Below, in pieces: positions 19,799 to 28,456 of a stretch of 30,453 nt of DNA (positions are counted from its first letter, which is position 1; every line of letters begins with the position of its first letter). Under the pieces are notes generated by a model. It searched no databases, was not told the DNA's origin, and saw only the letters and a program-made list of their open reading frames with translations. This DNA is from Hamiltosporidium magnivora. Its lineage: Eukaryota > Microsporidia > Dubosqiidae. The translations under genes and the position numbers were made by a program. Where the stretch lies: the NCBI GenBank assembly GCA_004325065.1, contig PITI01000035.1:1-30453 (forward strand), in the 5' to 3' direction.

Positions 19799-20002
19799 AA
19801 ATTATAAATGAATTAAAGGTATTTTCAATTATAAAATAGCAAATTATAAATGAATTAAAGGTATTTTGAATTATAAAATAGCAAATTATAAATGAATTAA
19901 AGGTATTTTGAATTATAAAATAGCAAATTATAAATGAATTAAAGTTATTTTGAATTATAAAATAGCAAATTATAAATGAATTAAAAGTATTTTGAATTAT
20001 AA
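19799..20002 (+). repeat. Minisatellite, four 42-bp units plus a partial fifth
   Basis: Units start at 19799, 19841, 19883, 19925 and 19967. Each begins AAATTATAAATGAATTAAAG and ends ATAAAATAGC. Unit 1 has a single C for G in TTTTGAATT, unit 4 a single T for G. The fifth breaks off after about 36 bases and runs straight into the hairpin at 19989-20038. Confidence 0.95.
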
Positions 20003-20038
20003 ATTTGTTGTAGAGCTAACGAATTTATAATTCAAAAT
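19989..20038 (+). repeat. Hairpin with 21-bp arms and 8-base loop at the end of the 42-bp minisatellite
   Basis: The left arm (19989-20009) is the final minisatellite sequence, and the right arm (20018-20038) is its reverse complement. They pair over all 21 positions with one G-T wobble, and the outer 17 are perfect. The loop is GTAGAGCT. It could form a cruciform or RNA stem-loop, or mark an inverted duplication made during repeat expansion. Confidence 0.85.
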
Positions 20039-20637
20039 ATATTTCTAAATATTTATTGGAAGAGTCTTATTTATAAACTACAGTTTACGTTAAAAGTTTA
20101 TTGATATATTGTTTTGTAATTTTTTATTGATTTGAAATGTTTGATTACAGATTTTTTTGTAAAAAATTATTAATTTATTTTATTTCGTTTGTAAATATAT
20201 ATGAAGTATATCTGAAAAATTAAAGAAATAAATTATGATTTGATATTCTAAGTAATGGATAAAACAAATTCGAATATTTATACTTTTGTATGATGAATGT
20301 TGCTGGTAAATTACTTAGATAAGTAAAAAGGTGTTTTTGAACTCAGATTTTTTGCGAATGAAGAATTTTGAACAAAATTTTGGTATTTACTTCGAAAATA
20401 TAAAATTTGAAAGCGTAGATACGAAAAGTTAAAAAATACAAAAAAGTGTGTAAATACGAAATGTTGAAAACTTAATCTAATATATAAATACAACAAATTG
20501 ATGCAATATATGAAATTCAAAATGTAATTTATAGTTTACATGGATTTTTGATAAGATATTTTAAATAAAATATTGATTCATAATTGAAAAAGGCCGCTTA
20601 GATTTCAATAATTAACTTTAATTAATATTTTATACAA
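20039..20637. other. AT-rich stretch, no gene called
   Basis: A 69-codon frame on the minus strand at 20311-20520 is Phe/Tyr/Ser-rich, matches nothing and looks like chance. This region holds the 3' flank of the membrane-protein gene. Confidence 0.4.
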
Positions 20638-21381
20638 TTAAATCGATACATAGTCAAGGGTAGACCATTGAGTTGTTATTATTTTCACACACGTACTTAC
20701 AATATAAAAAAATGTAATTATTTTAGAGAAAAATCTCTTTCCAAATAAAAATTCATTTTCTTTTTCCAATTTATCATTTAATCCAATTAAATATCCAATA
20801 AAAAAACCAATCAATGAATTTACGATTGTCAAATCTATTCTAGAATATCTCGAGACCATACAGATTGGTAAAATAAAGTAAATAAATGTAAAAACTATTA
20901 TCATTTTATCAAGTATTTTACGTTTTTTTATATATTTGTCAGGAAAAACCTCCGAAAAAAACTTTCCTTGAAAAACGGACAATACAAATTGAATCGCGCA
21001 AATAATTGTCATAAATATTTGGAACAAATATATTGAATTATATCCCAGTTTAAATATAACTTGAAATATTATATCAGTCAGTATTGTAAAAATAGATATT
21101 TTTAAAATTCTTAATACAGTAACAGAATATTCTTCAGACTTGTTATTATCTTCATTCAAACTATAATTCTTCTTAACTTTTTTATAAAAAAAAATTGCAT
21201 TTATAATAAAAATCGGTAAAAATAAATATGAAAGTCGAATGTTCTTGGACACAAAAGCCAATTCATTAAATATCACGAAAGAAAGAATTGAAACCAAAAA
21301 GAAATATTTTGAAGTTATTTTTTCGAATGAAATCTCATTTTTTATAGAATTTATATTTCTTTGCATTTCTAAATCTTTCAT
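20638..21381 (-). CDS. Polytopic membrane protein of unknown function
   Basis: A 247-residue protein that I do not recognise. About seven hydrophobic segments are visible: 25-43 (FFLVSILSFVIFNELAF), 50-66, 90-110, 117-137, 159-177, 183-200 and 218-236. These are joined by short Lys-rich loops such as KKVKKNY and KYIKKRKILDK, which would sit on the cytosolic side. An acidic loop at 74-84 (LNEDNNKSEE) separates segments 2 and 3. The N-terminal 20 residues are hydrophilic, so there is no cleavable signal peptide. No transporter or enzyme signature is evident. The ATG at 21381 is the first in frame, an alternative lies five codons in, and neither has the C-run signal found at neighbouring genes. 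The gene is convergent with the TFIIB-like gene across the minisatellites. Confidence 0.7.
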   Translation of the reverse strand: MKDLEMQRNINSIKNEISFEKITSKYFFLVSILSFVIFNELAFVSKNIRLSYLFLPIFIINAIFFYKKVKKNYSLNEDNNKSEEYSVTVLRILKISIFTILTDIIFQVIFKLGYNSIYLFQIFMTIICAIQFVLSVFQGKFFSEVFPDKYIKKRKILDKMIIVFTFIYFILPICMVSRYSRIDLTIVNSLIGFFIGYLIGLNDKLEKENEFLFGKRFFSKIITFFYIVSTCVKIITTQWSTLDYVSI

Positions 21382-21886
21382 TATTTTTTTTAAATGAATA
21401 TTTTATACTTTTTTTAAAAAAATTCAATTTTACTAAAAATAGATAAATTTAAATTACTGATTAAAATATTAAATTTTCAATTTATTTTTTCATTATATCA
21501 TATAAAGAAAAATATAAAAATAAAACGACTTTGAATTATAAATAAATTTAAATTTAATTATGATTTCAAAGAAAGACTATTTAAGATTTCAAACTAGAAA
21601 ATAGTATTTTTTAATATGAATAACTCTATTTATAAACTAAGGAAAAAAACTTTAATTCTATTTAAATTTATGTTCATTAAGATTTTTATAAGAGATAGAA
21701 GTGGTTAAAATGATGGAAAATAAATATAAAAGACGGAAATTTATTAATTCGGATTTTTATTAAATTTAATTCTCTTTCACTTTCAAATTTATTTCAAGCA
21801 AAGTTAAAAGGAAAATAATTAAATTTTACTTTGTTTTAAATCTCTGACAAGCAAAAGGAAAAATATTTTAGTATAAGAATTTTATT
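21382..21886. other. AT-rich intergenic stretch
   Basis: Lies between two leftward genes and contains the 5' flank of the membrane-protein gene and the 3' flank of DPH6. No RNA gene, open frame or repeat is recognised. Confidence 0.4.
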
Positions 21887-22606
21887 TTATTTCTCTTTCA
21901 ATTCTATTTTATTTATTTTCATATAAAACGTTATTTGTCTTTTTTCAATTTCTTCAGGATGAACTTCTACAGAATAATCTTTTATAATTATTTTCTTTTT
22001 AAAAATAGGACAATCAATTACAATAGTTTCATACTCACCTCCTTCACCACATTGATTTTCACTTAAAACATTTTGAATACCAGATATTTCCATATTTATA
22101 CATTCTTTTTTTAGAGCAGGAGTAGCAACCTTTACAATAACAGCTTTCATTCCGTTTTCAATCATTTCTTTTAATAAATTTTTTTGATCTAAATTCCATA
22201 GCGGAGATAAAGAGATTAAATCTAATCGTTGACAGATATTTTCTACTCGGTTTTTCTGATATTTGGATAGAATCGCACCGGAAGAAACACCTGTAAAGAC
22301 ATATTTCTTTTTCATATCTAAAATAGCAAAATATAAATCTTCAATTTCATCTTCAATAGTTTCTTCATATTCTAATTCTATATTCTTCGCTATGTTTTTT
22401 ATAGGATAAATATGTAATGGTATGTCCATACACTCAGCAATATATCTTAATGCTTCAGATCCTACTGTTTGATACATATAACTGTCTGTGTAAATTTCAT
22501 TTGATTCCATATAAAGCAGTGCAATTAGATTATTTCCATTTTTAATCAGTTTATAAATGCTATAGATACTATCTTTTCCACCACTGGTCAAACCAATAAA
22601 ATCCAT
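21887..22606 (-). CDS. DPH6: Diphthine-ammonia ligase
   Basis: Catalyses the last step of diphthamide synthesis, the ATP-dependent amidation of diphthine on elongation factor 2, in the cytosol. The N-type ATP pyrophosphatase loop SGGKDS is at 8-13. The DPH6 family blocks follow: GSEALRYIAECMDIPL at 49-64, VFTGVSSGAILSKYQKNRVE at 103-122, LSPLW at 133-137 and the signature GEGGEYET at 187-194. At 239 residues it matches the single-domain form found in archaea, animals and other microsporidia, not the yeast protein, which carries extra C-terminal RidA-like domains. CCC stands three bases before the ATG at 22606. All catalytic motifs are intact. Confidence 0.94.
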   Translation of the reverse strand: MDFIGLTSGGKDSIYSIYKLIKNGNNLIALLYMESNEIYTDSYMYQTVGSEALRYIAECMDIPLHIYPIKNIAKNIELEYEETIEDEIEDLYFAILDMKKKYVFTGVSSGAILSKYQKNRVENICQRLDLISLSPLWNLDQKNLLKEMIENGMKAVIVKVATPALKKECINMEISGIQNVLSENQCGEGGEYETIVIDCPIFKKKIIIKDYSVEVHPEEIEKRQITFYMKINKIELKEK

Positions 22607-22609
22607 AAA

Positions 22610-22612
22610 GGG
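22610..22612 (-). promoter_or_regulatory. CCC start-site motif of DPH6
   Basis: On the minus strand CCC, then TTT, then the ATG at 22606. Confidence 0.6.
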
Positions 22613-23289
22613 ATGCTATATCTGTAAATTAAATCAATAATTGGAACTTTTCGAATTTAAAACAGATTCCTTTTTAAAAATTATAAATAGTGAAGAAGAA
22701 AAGAATATATTTATAATAATGTGCCAATTACATATATATATATATATATAAGCTGTGGTCTTAGAATATCAATGAGTTAAAGTTGTTTTAATTTTTGCTT
22801 TGAAGCTTTCTTTTAAATATTAAAATAACAATCATTTTAAAGAAAGATAAGAGTTTCGATTTAATAATTTATTTTGAACTGAAAAATCGGGTAGGATCCT
22901 AATAAAAACGATATACACATCAGAATATTGCATCAGAGTTATATTTAAATCTATTTATATTACTGTAAGATTAGAATAAAATTTAAATCAAAAATACTTA
23001 GAAAATACTAATTAATACGAATCAAATTAAAACTCATTTAATTGTAAATTGAATAATTTTATTTGAATAGAGTCAAGATAATATTAAAAACTTTTAAAAA
23101 CATACAGAATTAAAAAATAATATTTGATTGATTCATTCAATAAGCATCACAAATGTTTTGGAAAAAGTATATTTTATTCTTTCATGAAATCAACGAATTT
23201 CCGGGGTTTACAGATAAATTATATTTAAACATTGCATCGATATTCCTTAGATACCTAAATTTCAAAGTTTTATTTAATTTAAAAAGTGT
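22613..23289. other. AT-rich stretch with an (AT)n microsatellite
   Basis: Contains the DPH6 5' flank and a pure alternating AT tract at 22732-22750. No gene or RNA is recognised. The right part (from about 23160) may be the eroded edge of the repeat that starts near 23290. Confidence 0.45.
22732..22750. repeat. (AT)n microsatellite
   Basis: Nineteen bases of uninterrupted alternating A and T. Confidence 0.9.
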
Positions 23290-23825
23290 GTTACACAATA
23301 AATAGGCCAAATATTTCAGAGTTCGTTGATGTTCGTCTCCTATCATATGAACGTTGTTCGCAATCCGATTTTAATTCGCAGAATTTGCAACATTCCTTCT
23401 TACTCTAACTTTCGAATCGAATAAGTTTTCGGCTAAGATATATCTCTTTTACTTATTTTGGATTTATCTAAACAATGTAACGGCATTCAAATGGGTATAG
23501 CTGCTAATTAGCATTCCCTGCTCTTTAAAAAATATATTTTTTGATCCACAAGCACAAGTCCTTTAACTCAAATAAGCATGGCTAAGTTTCCATGGTTTTA
23601 AATAGTCTTTACCTACAGGTTTGGCCTTCCTTACCAATATAGTTATATAAACCCAAACTAAGTTTATAGAAAATTTAATTATTTTGTAGACTTTCTACTC
23701 CTCATACAAATCTCCATGGAACAACCAAAATGTGTAGTTTTAATCCACGCAAAATCCAAACAATTATCTTTGCATAAATTTCGTATACTCTCTGTCTTAA
23801 GATGGTTTTTAACTTTTTATTCCCT
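23290..23825 (-). repeat. ~600-bp decayed dispersed repeat, possible Merlin/ISXO2-type transposase remnant (copy 2)
   Basis: Direct-orientation partner of 15060-15675, with shared blocks such as GCAGAATTTGCAAC, ACTTTCGAAT, GGTATAGCTGCTA, GTTTCCATG and GGAACAACCAAAATGTG. On the minus strand, CLDKSKISKRDIS (near 23450-23480) resembles the DESKxxKRKY block around the second catalytic acid of IS1595/Merlin transposases, with Glu replaced by Lys. Stops and shifts are numerous, so it is inactive. The family name is tentative. Confidence 0.5.
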
Positions 23826-24721
23826 TTTCACCGACGATCAAATATAAAAAATAATTTACAATATTTTTACATTTTTGTTTCATAAAACATAATCAAGTAA
23901 AAATTTCAGGTCAATTTGAATATTATTCATATAGAATATCATTAATTATTATTGAGTGATAACTTTTTAACTACAAAAATAGTTGCTTTTTTTAGGTTAA
24001 AAATAATTTTTCGATCATACTTTATATGTAATTTGCCAACAAATTTAAATGAAACAAAAGTAGAAAAATTTGGCCTCTGTTCTGGCTATCTTTGACATAA
24101 TTTTGTTTATTTTAAAATCTTTTATATTTTTATCGTGAAATATAACAGATTTGTTAAAATATATTTACTTATTCAAATATATTTACAGATTTTGATTTTA
24201 ATGTATGAAAGATAATATCATCTTTAATTTTTCACTTTTTTTAAGCATTTATATGAGATTTAAACAAAAATGGTAAAAAAAAATTACCTAAATTTAATTG
24301 AGATTAGATTCAATTCATAGAAGGAAAAAACAGAATGAATAGCATTTTGTAATCCACAAATTATGAAATTATTTGAAACATAATCAGAAGAAATGTATTT
24401 AAGATTTTAAAAATATAGTTATAAACGAGATTATGACATCAATCAACAAATATAAGATTGAATGTTGATTAGGTATCATTTCAATAGTACTCGGATAATT
24501 TTGAGTAGAAAACAATAATTATTTCTCAAACTGTCGTAATGAATGACTAATTAAATCTGAATGATTTGAGATTTAAATAATTCAGATTTATTTGAAAATA
24601 TTTATCAAAATAAATATTTAATCGTGTAAAAAGCACATATATAGAAATTTTTTAAATTGTTTTGTATTTTATCGATATAAAGAAGTGATTATAAGTATAA
24701 AATAAATTCATGTTTTTTTTA
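23826..24721. other. AT-rich intergenic stretch, 5' flank of the secreted-protein gene
   Basis: No open frame, RNA gene or repeat copy is recognised. A stretch near 24551-24590 has imperfect inverted AAATCTGAAT/ATTCAGATTT elements about 30 bases apart, possibly chance in this composition. Confidence 0.4.
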
Positions 24722-24724
24722 GGG
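24722..24724 (+). promoter_or_regulatory. GGG start-site motif of the 438-residue secreted-protein gene
   Basis: AGGG, then ATTTGA, then the ATG at 24731. A second GGG follows the ATG, at 24734-24736, and lies before an alternative ATG at 24752. Confidence 0.4.
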
Positions 24725-24730
24725 ATTTGA

Positions 24731-26047
24731 ATGGGTAGTATTAAAGTTATCATGAAACTATTCAGAATTTATCTTTTTGCAGTATATTTGTTTGTCGAAC
24801 TATCAGTTGGGAAAATGGATTTAACAAAAAAAGAAAAATATTTTTCACGAAAATGTCATAGTTTATATACAATCGAAACCATGAAATTTGAATATTTACC
24901 AAAAGCAATAGATTTTACATATTTTATCCTTTACCCAACTATTTCGATACATGCTTTTGAATCCATCTCGTCATATTTACAATCAGGTATTTCAACAAAG
25001 TACGAACTTGTATTTTATCATCCTTACCGAAATTATGTCGGCAATTCATTTGAAATTATCTTTCAAAACTTTGAATTGAACCGAATAAATAATGAATTTT
25101 GGTCATTTTCAAAATACAATAAATCAGGTTTCTTAAATATGGAAATTAGAAGAGAGAAATATAAAATATTTCGAAAGGAATTCCTTAAATATTTCTTAAA
25201 ATTGTTTTTTTCGATCTTTAAAGTGGTTAATAGGCTATTTACTTATTCAAATTTAAATGGAATCGAGTTTCCAAATATTACAATAAATGATATAACGAAC
25301 GGTATATCGAAAGAAATACCGGCTTATTATCAAAAAATACCTAATTTTTCAATTTTTAATCAAAATAGTTATGTTTGTCTGAAAATTTTCTCAGAAAATG
25401 TAGATTTGAATACAAGGATCGATAGAGAAAAAATTGTTGAACAATTTAATTTATTATTTAATGAATTTCCATCAAAGGTATGTTTTGGAATGTATATTAA
25501 TTTTTTAACCAATATGAGCCAATCTGAAATACATAAAGCTCCAGATACGACCATGGAATCATGTAAAACTATAATTAACGATTATCGAATAATTTTTTCC
25601 GATAGTCATATTCTAGAAAATATCGAAGGGAAAATTTCGGTTGCAAAAAGGCTATTTAATTTCGAAAAATCTGATTACACTTTCAAATATGAACATTTTT
25701 TTACTTCAAACAAACTTCAGCGTTCTGATTATAAGTTTTATATTTTATTTCAAAGAAATACTAAAATATTTGAATTTAACTATAAATGGTACAATTCTTG
25801 TGATTTTAATCAGCAAAACAATTATTCTTCATTCTATATAGCTGTTTATATTTCATTTGATATATATTTAATAGAATTTAAAGAATATAAGAATCAAAGA
25901 TATTTCCATATCACCAAAGTAGAAAGTTCTAATCATAGAATAAAATACTTCGATAATGATAAACTATATTACAAGAGAAATGAAGTCGAAATAAGTCGAT
26001 TTCTAGACAAAATAATTTTTTATCAAAGAGATGAATATTTAATTTAG
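24731..26047 (+). CDS. Secreted protein of unknown function
   Basis: A 438-residue protein (431 if it starts at the ATG at 24752). Residues 8-27, MKLFRIYLFAVYLFVELSVG, are a clear signal peptide with probable cleavage near Gly27/Lys28. There is no further obvious membrane segment, although 146-170 (KYFLKLFFSIFKVVNRLF) is hydrophobic and basic and could be an amphipathic helix. The mature chain is rich in Phe, Tyr, Asn and Lys and has only a handful of cysteines. I see no enzyme motif, repeat or known domain. Such orphan secreted proteins are common in microsporidia and are often lineage-specific, acting in the spore wall or at the host interface. That role is an inference from the signal peptide alone. 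Confidence 0.75.
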   Translation: MGSIKVIMKLFRIYLFAVYLFVELSVGKMDLTKKEKYFSRKCHSLYTIETMKFEYLPKAIDFTYFILYPTISIHAFESISSYLQSGISTKYELVFYHPYRNYVGNSFEIIFQNFELNRINNEFWSFSKYNKSGFLNMEIRREKYKIFRKEFLKYFLKLFFSIFKVVNRLFTYSNLNGIEFPNITINDITNGISKEIPAYYQKIPNFSIFNQNSYVCLKIFSENVDLNTRIDREKIVEQFNLLFNEFPSKVCFGMYINFLTNMSQSEIHKAPDTTMESCKTIINDYRIIFSDSHILENIEGKISVAKRLFNFEKSDYTFKYEHFFTSNKLQRSDYKFYILFQRNTKIFEFNYKWYNSCDFNQQNNYSSFYIAVYISFDIYLIEFKEYKNQRYFHITKVESSNHRIKYFDNDKLYYKRNEVEISRFLDKIIFYQRDEYLI

Positions 26048-26590
26048 CTTTGGACAATCAATTTTTAAGAATAATAAAGATATTTTAATTTAAAGGTTTA
26101 TTTATGAATCGTTGTTTTAATTGATTATTTAATAGATCAGTAATATTGAGTTATTTTTTTTAAACCGCATTTCTATTATAAATATTTGATTAAACTTTCA
26201 AAGCTCTGTAAAATTTAAATACAAAACATAATTTGAATTCAATCAAAAATTTAATTTATCAAAAATATTTGTATCGCTACCTGGTATTTCATATACTCTA
26301 AATATACTAAAAAGCATCTGAAAAATATACTCAATCTTTTATGTATATCTTAATTGATAAAAAAAAACATATTAAAACATTTATGTGATATGGAAGGTTG
26401 AATCAAAATTTTCTCAGACTAACAAACTTATTGAAAACTTGAATGGGTTTTAATCAATTTTTTGATCTAAAAAGAAGAGTAAATAATAACTATTTAGTTT
26501 ATAAAATAGAGAAACTGTATAAAAATTAAATCAAGCAATAAACTTACCAAAGAATCAAATTCCGAATTCAAAATTAAATATATTCAATAA
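26048..26590. other. AT-rich intergenic stretch
   Basis: The 3' flank of the secreted-protein gene up to the LINE tail. Nothing is recognised in it. Confidence 0.4.
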
Positions 26591-26825
26591 TATGAAACAA
26601 TGGTAGGACACCTGCTAAGAATGAGGAAACATTGCATGCCTTCCAAAGTTTTGAACCATATACCAGTCGGAAAAAGGAATGTGGCAATACCTAAGACTCG
26701 CTGGATTGATCAAATCAAAAAGACCCCCCCGGCTTCTGGGAGTAGAAGACTGGTGGACTGTTGCGCTGGGAAGCGACCAGTGGGCGACATTGATGAGGGA
26801 GGCCATGAATCGCGACGGGTTGTAG
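26591..26825 (+). pseudogene. LINE C-terminal tail (endonuclease/RT type), frameshifted
   Basis: Starts in frame as YETMVGHLLRM, then PSKVLNHIP and KTRWIDQIKK, the usual end of endonuclease/RT LINEs (GHVxRMxxxRxPKxxL ... RxRWxDxVKxD). Just after this lies a run of seven C at 26724-26730. Beyond it the frame that makes sense is shifted, reading RLLGVEDWWTVALGSDQW and REAMNRDGL, then a TAG at 26823-26825. A length change in the C-run is the simplest cause. The patch is much richer in G+C than its flanks and far better preserved than the LINE at 12830-13905, so it is younger or recently arrived. It is strongly 5'-truncated, with only the last ~78 codons present. Confidence 0.78.
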
Positions 26826-27976
26826 CACCGAGGATAAATAAATTTCGAAACAGCGCATTTTTATAGTTTCCCAAATATTGCGATTTTTAATTCCAAAAAC
26901 CTATTCTTATAATATTTAAGCTTTTTTCGAAATATTAAAATCCTGCAGCGCTATCTTATTCTAATATTTAAATTAGCTTGTGGTTAATTTATTTTGCTGG
27001 CAATTTACAAAAAAATCCATAGATTTTAAAGAAGTTAAAAAAATTACGATTGGATTTAGTTTTTTTAAATGAGCAAAGACTACATATAAATTATAATAAA
27101 AACTCTATCAAACAATCAATTTTTATAATTTCATGGTTTAGCAGGGAATTTAACATATATAGAACCATCTTACTACAATACCATCTGCATACTTCTTCTG
27201 TATATTTTTGTGATTTGTTTAATAATTAGAATATAATAAAATGAAAGATTTATTTTTACAAATTACAAATCGTAATATAGTTAGTTATGTGAAATCTGAT
27301 TGGATATGCAATAATATTTTTCACAAATTTATGTCTATTTTTATATACGCCGTTTTCATAGACATTTTTCTGTTTTTATTGTGGAAGCACGATTCTCTTA
27401 TATAATCCAAATCTCAAAACAAACTTATACGAAAATCCTTCGACCAATACTTTACGCAAAAATAGATAAATTAATGGATTTTTTATGAATTTACTCTGAT
27501 GTATTTAGTCACAGAATAATTAATTATTTTTAAATTTTTTATATTTCAAAATAGAAAAATATTTATAAATCTTCTTCTGCAATCTCTAATTTGATGATAG
27601 CTATAACTTTACAGATGTTTTATCGTTCAAATTAAGTTTAAATGCACTATGTTATATATTACGGGTTGTTTTTCACATTAAAAATAGATTTGTTGCATAT
27701 ATTACAGATTATATTTGATTCATTCAAAGTATAATCTTTATTAAAAATTTAATTAGTTTTTATTTCTTATATTTCGAAGCATCTGATACAAAATCTATGG
27801 ATTTGAATAGATACAAGATTAAAATTGCGAATAATTTTTCAGTTTACTAAATTATTCTAAAATTTGAAACAATAGACAAATGCTTGGAATTTATTGTAAA
27901 ATAATGAATTTTTAATCTCAAAATCGAGATATTGAAGGAATATAAATAAAAATTAAGAATATAAAAATGACATTTA
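26826..27976. other. AT-rich intergenic stretch
   Basis: Background A/T-rich DNA, perhaps starting with the 3' UTR of the LINE tail. No gene, RNA or repeat copy is recognised. Confidence 0.4.
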
Positions 27977-28456
27977 TTACTCGTCTTCTGCTGCAGCCAA
28001 ACTGGGTGGAACTTGACTTAATAAATCCATTTTTGATACAGGGGCTTCTTCCATATCTTCACCAAGAAAGCTACCACTAGCGGGTCCTCCTTGCATTTCA
28101 AAAAGCTTACTTTTGCTTTTTTCTTTTTCGCCTTCATCTTTTTTGGTTGATTCTTTTTTTGCTTTGGATTTCTTGTCTGGGATTTCTTCTGCTTCTGCAT
28201 CTGCATCTGCTTCAGCAGCTGCTGCTAATTTAGATCCTTTTCCTTCCTTTCCTTCTTTTTTATCAGATTCTTTTCCTGTTTCTTGGGCAAGTTTGGAAGT
28301 TTCTTTTCCTTCCTTTTTCTTGGCTTCAGCCTTCTCCTTTTTGGCGCCTGCAAGCCAAGATGGTCTCAATTTCTGAGCTGCAAGTTGTTGCCTTGGACTT
28401 AATTTTGCGAAAGCATATAATGCAAATCCTATAACTATGATAAAAATACGGTTCAT
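27977..28456 (-). CDS. Secreted Lys/Glu/Ala-rich low-complexity protein
   Basis: A 159-residue protein. MNRIFIIVIGFALYAFA (1-17) is a signal peptide with likely cleavage after AFA. The mature chain starts KLSPRQQLAAQKLRPSW and then becomes strongly charged, with KKEGKE-type runs at about 35-80, an alternating Ala/Asp/Glu segment near 83-92 (AAEADADAEAEE) and Lys-Glu again to about 118. A less biased C-terminus follows (MQGGPASGSFLGEDMEEAP) and ends AAAEDE. It has no cysteine. Codons are visibly richer in G+C than in other genes here, as expected of a highly expressed gene. Spore-wall or polar-tube association is possible, but the absence of cysteine argues against a PTP1- or PTP2-type protein. 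The frame is open seven codons upstream only via TTG, so ATG 28456 is used. Confidence 0.78.
   Translation of the reverse strand: MNRIFIIVIGFALYAFAKLSPRQQLAAQKLRPSWLAGAKKEKAEAKKKEGKETSKLAQETGKESDKKEGKEGKGSKLAAAAEADADAEAEEIPDKKSKAKKESTKKDEGEKEKSKSKLFEMQGGPASGSFLGEDMEEAPVSKMDLLSQVPPSLAAAEDE

Noticed and set aside
19301..20002. CRISPR-like arrays
   Set aside because: The units are directly contiguous with no unique spacers and the organism is eukaryotic; they are minisatellites.
20311..20520. 69-codon minus-strand frame
   Set aside because: It is a Phe/Tyr-rich chance frame without start motif or similarity.
25369..25841. Small frames on both strands inside the 438-residue gene
   Set aside because: They are overlapped entirely by the long frame with the signal peptide and start motif.
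26615..26806. 63-codon minus-strand frame
   Set aside because: It is antisense to the LINE tail, whose plus-strand translation matches the family across the C-run frameshift.
28018..28376. Alternative frames over the Lys/Glu/Ala-rich gene (Lys-rich 62 codons minus; Ser/Phe-rich 87 codons plus)
   Set aside because: They are shadows of a low-complexity gene; only the 159-residue frame has a signal peptide followed by a coherent charged chain.
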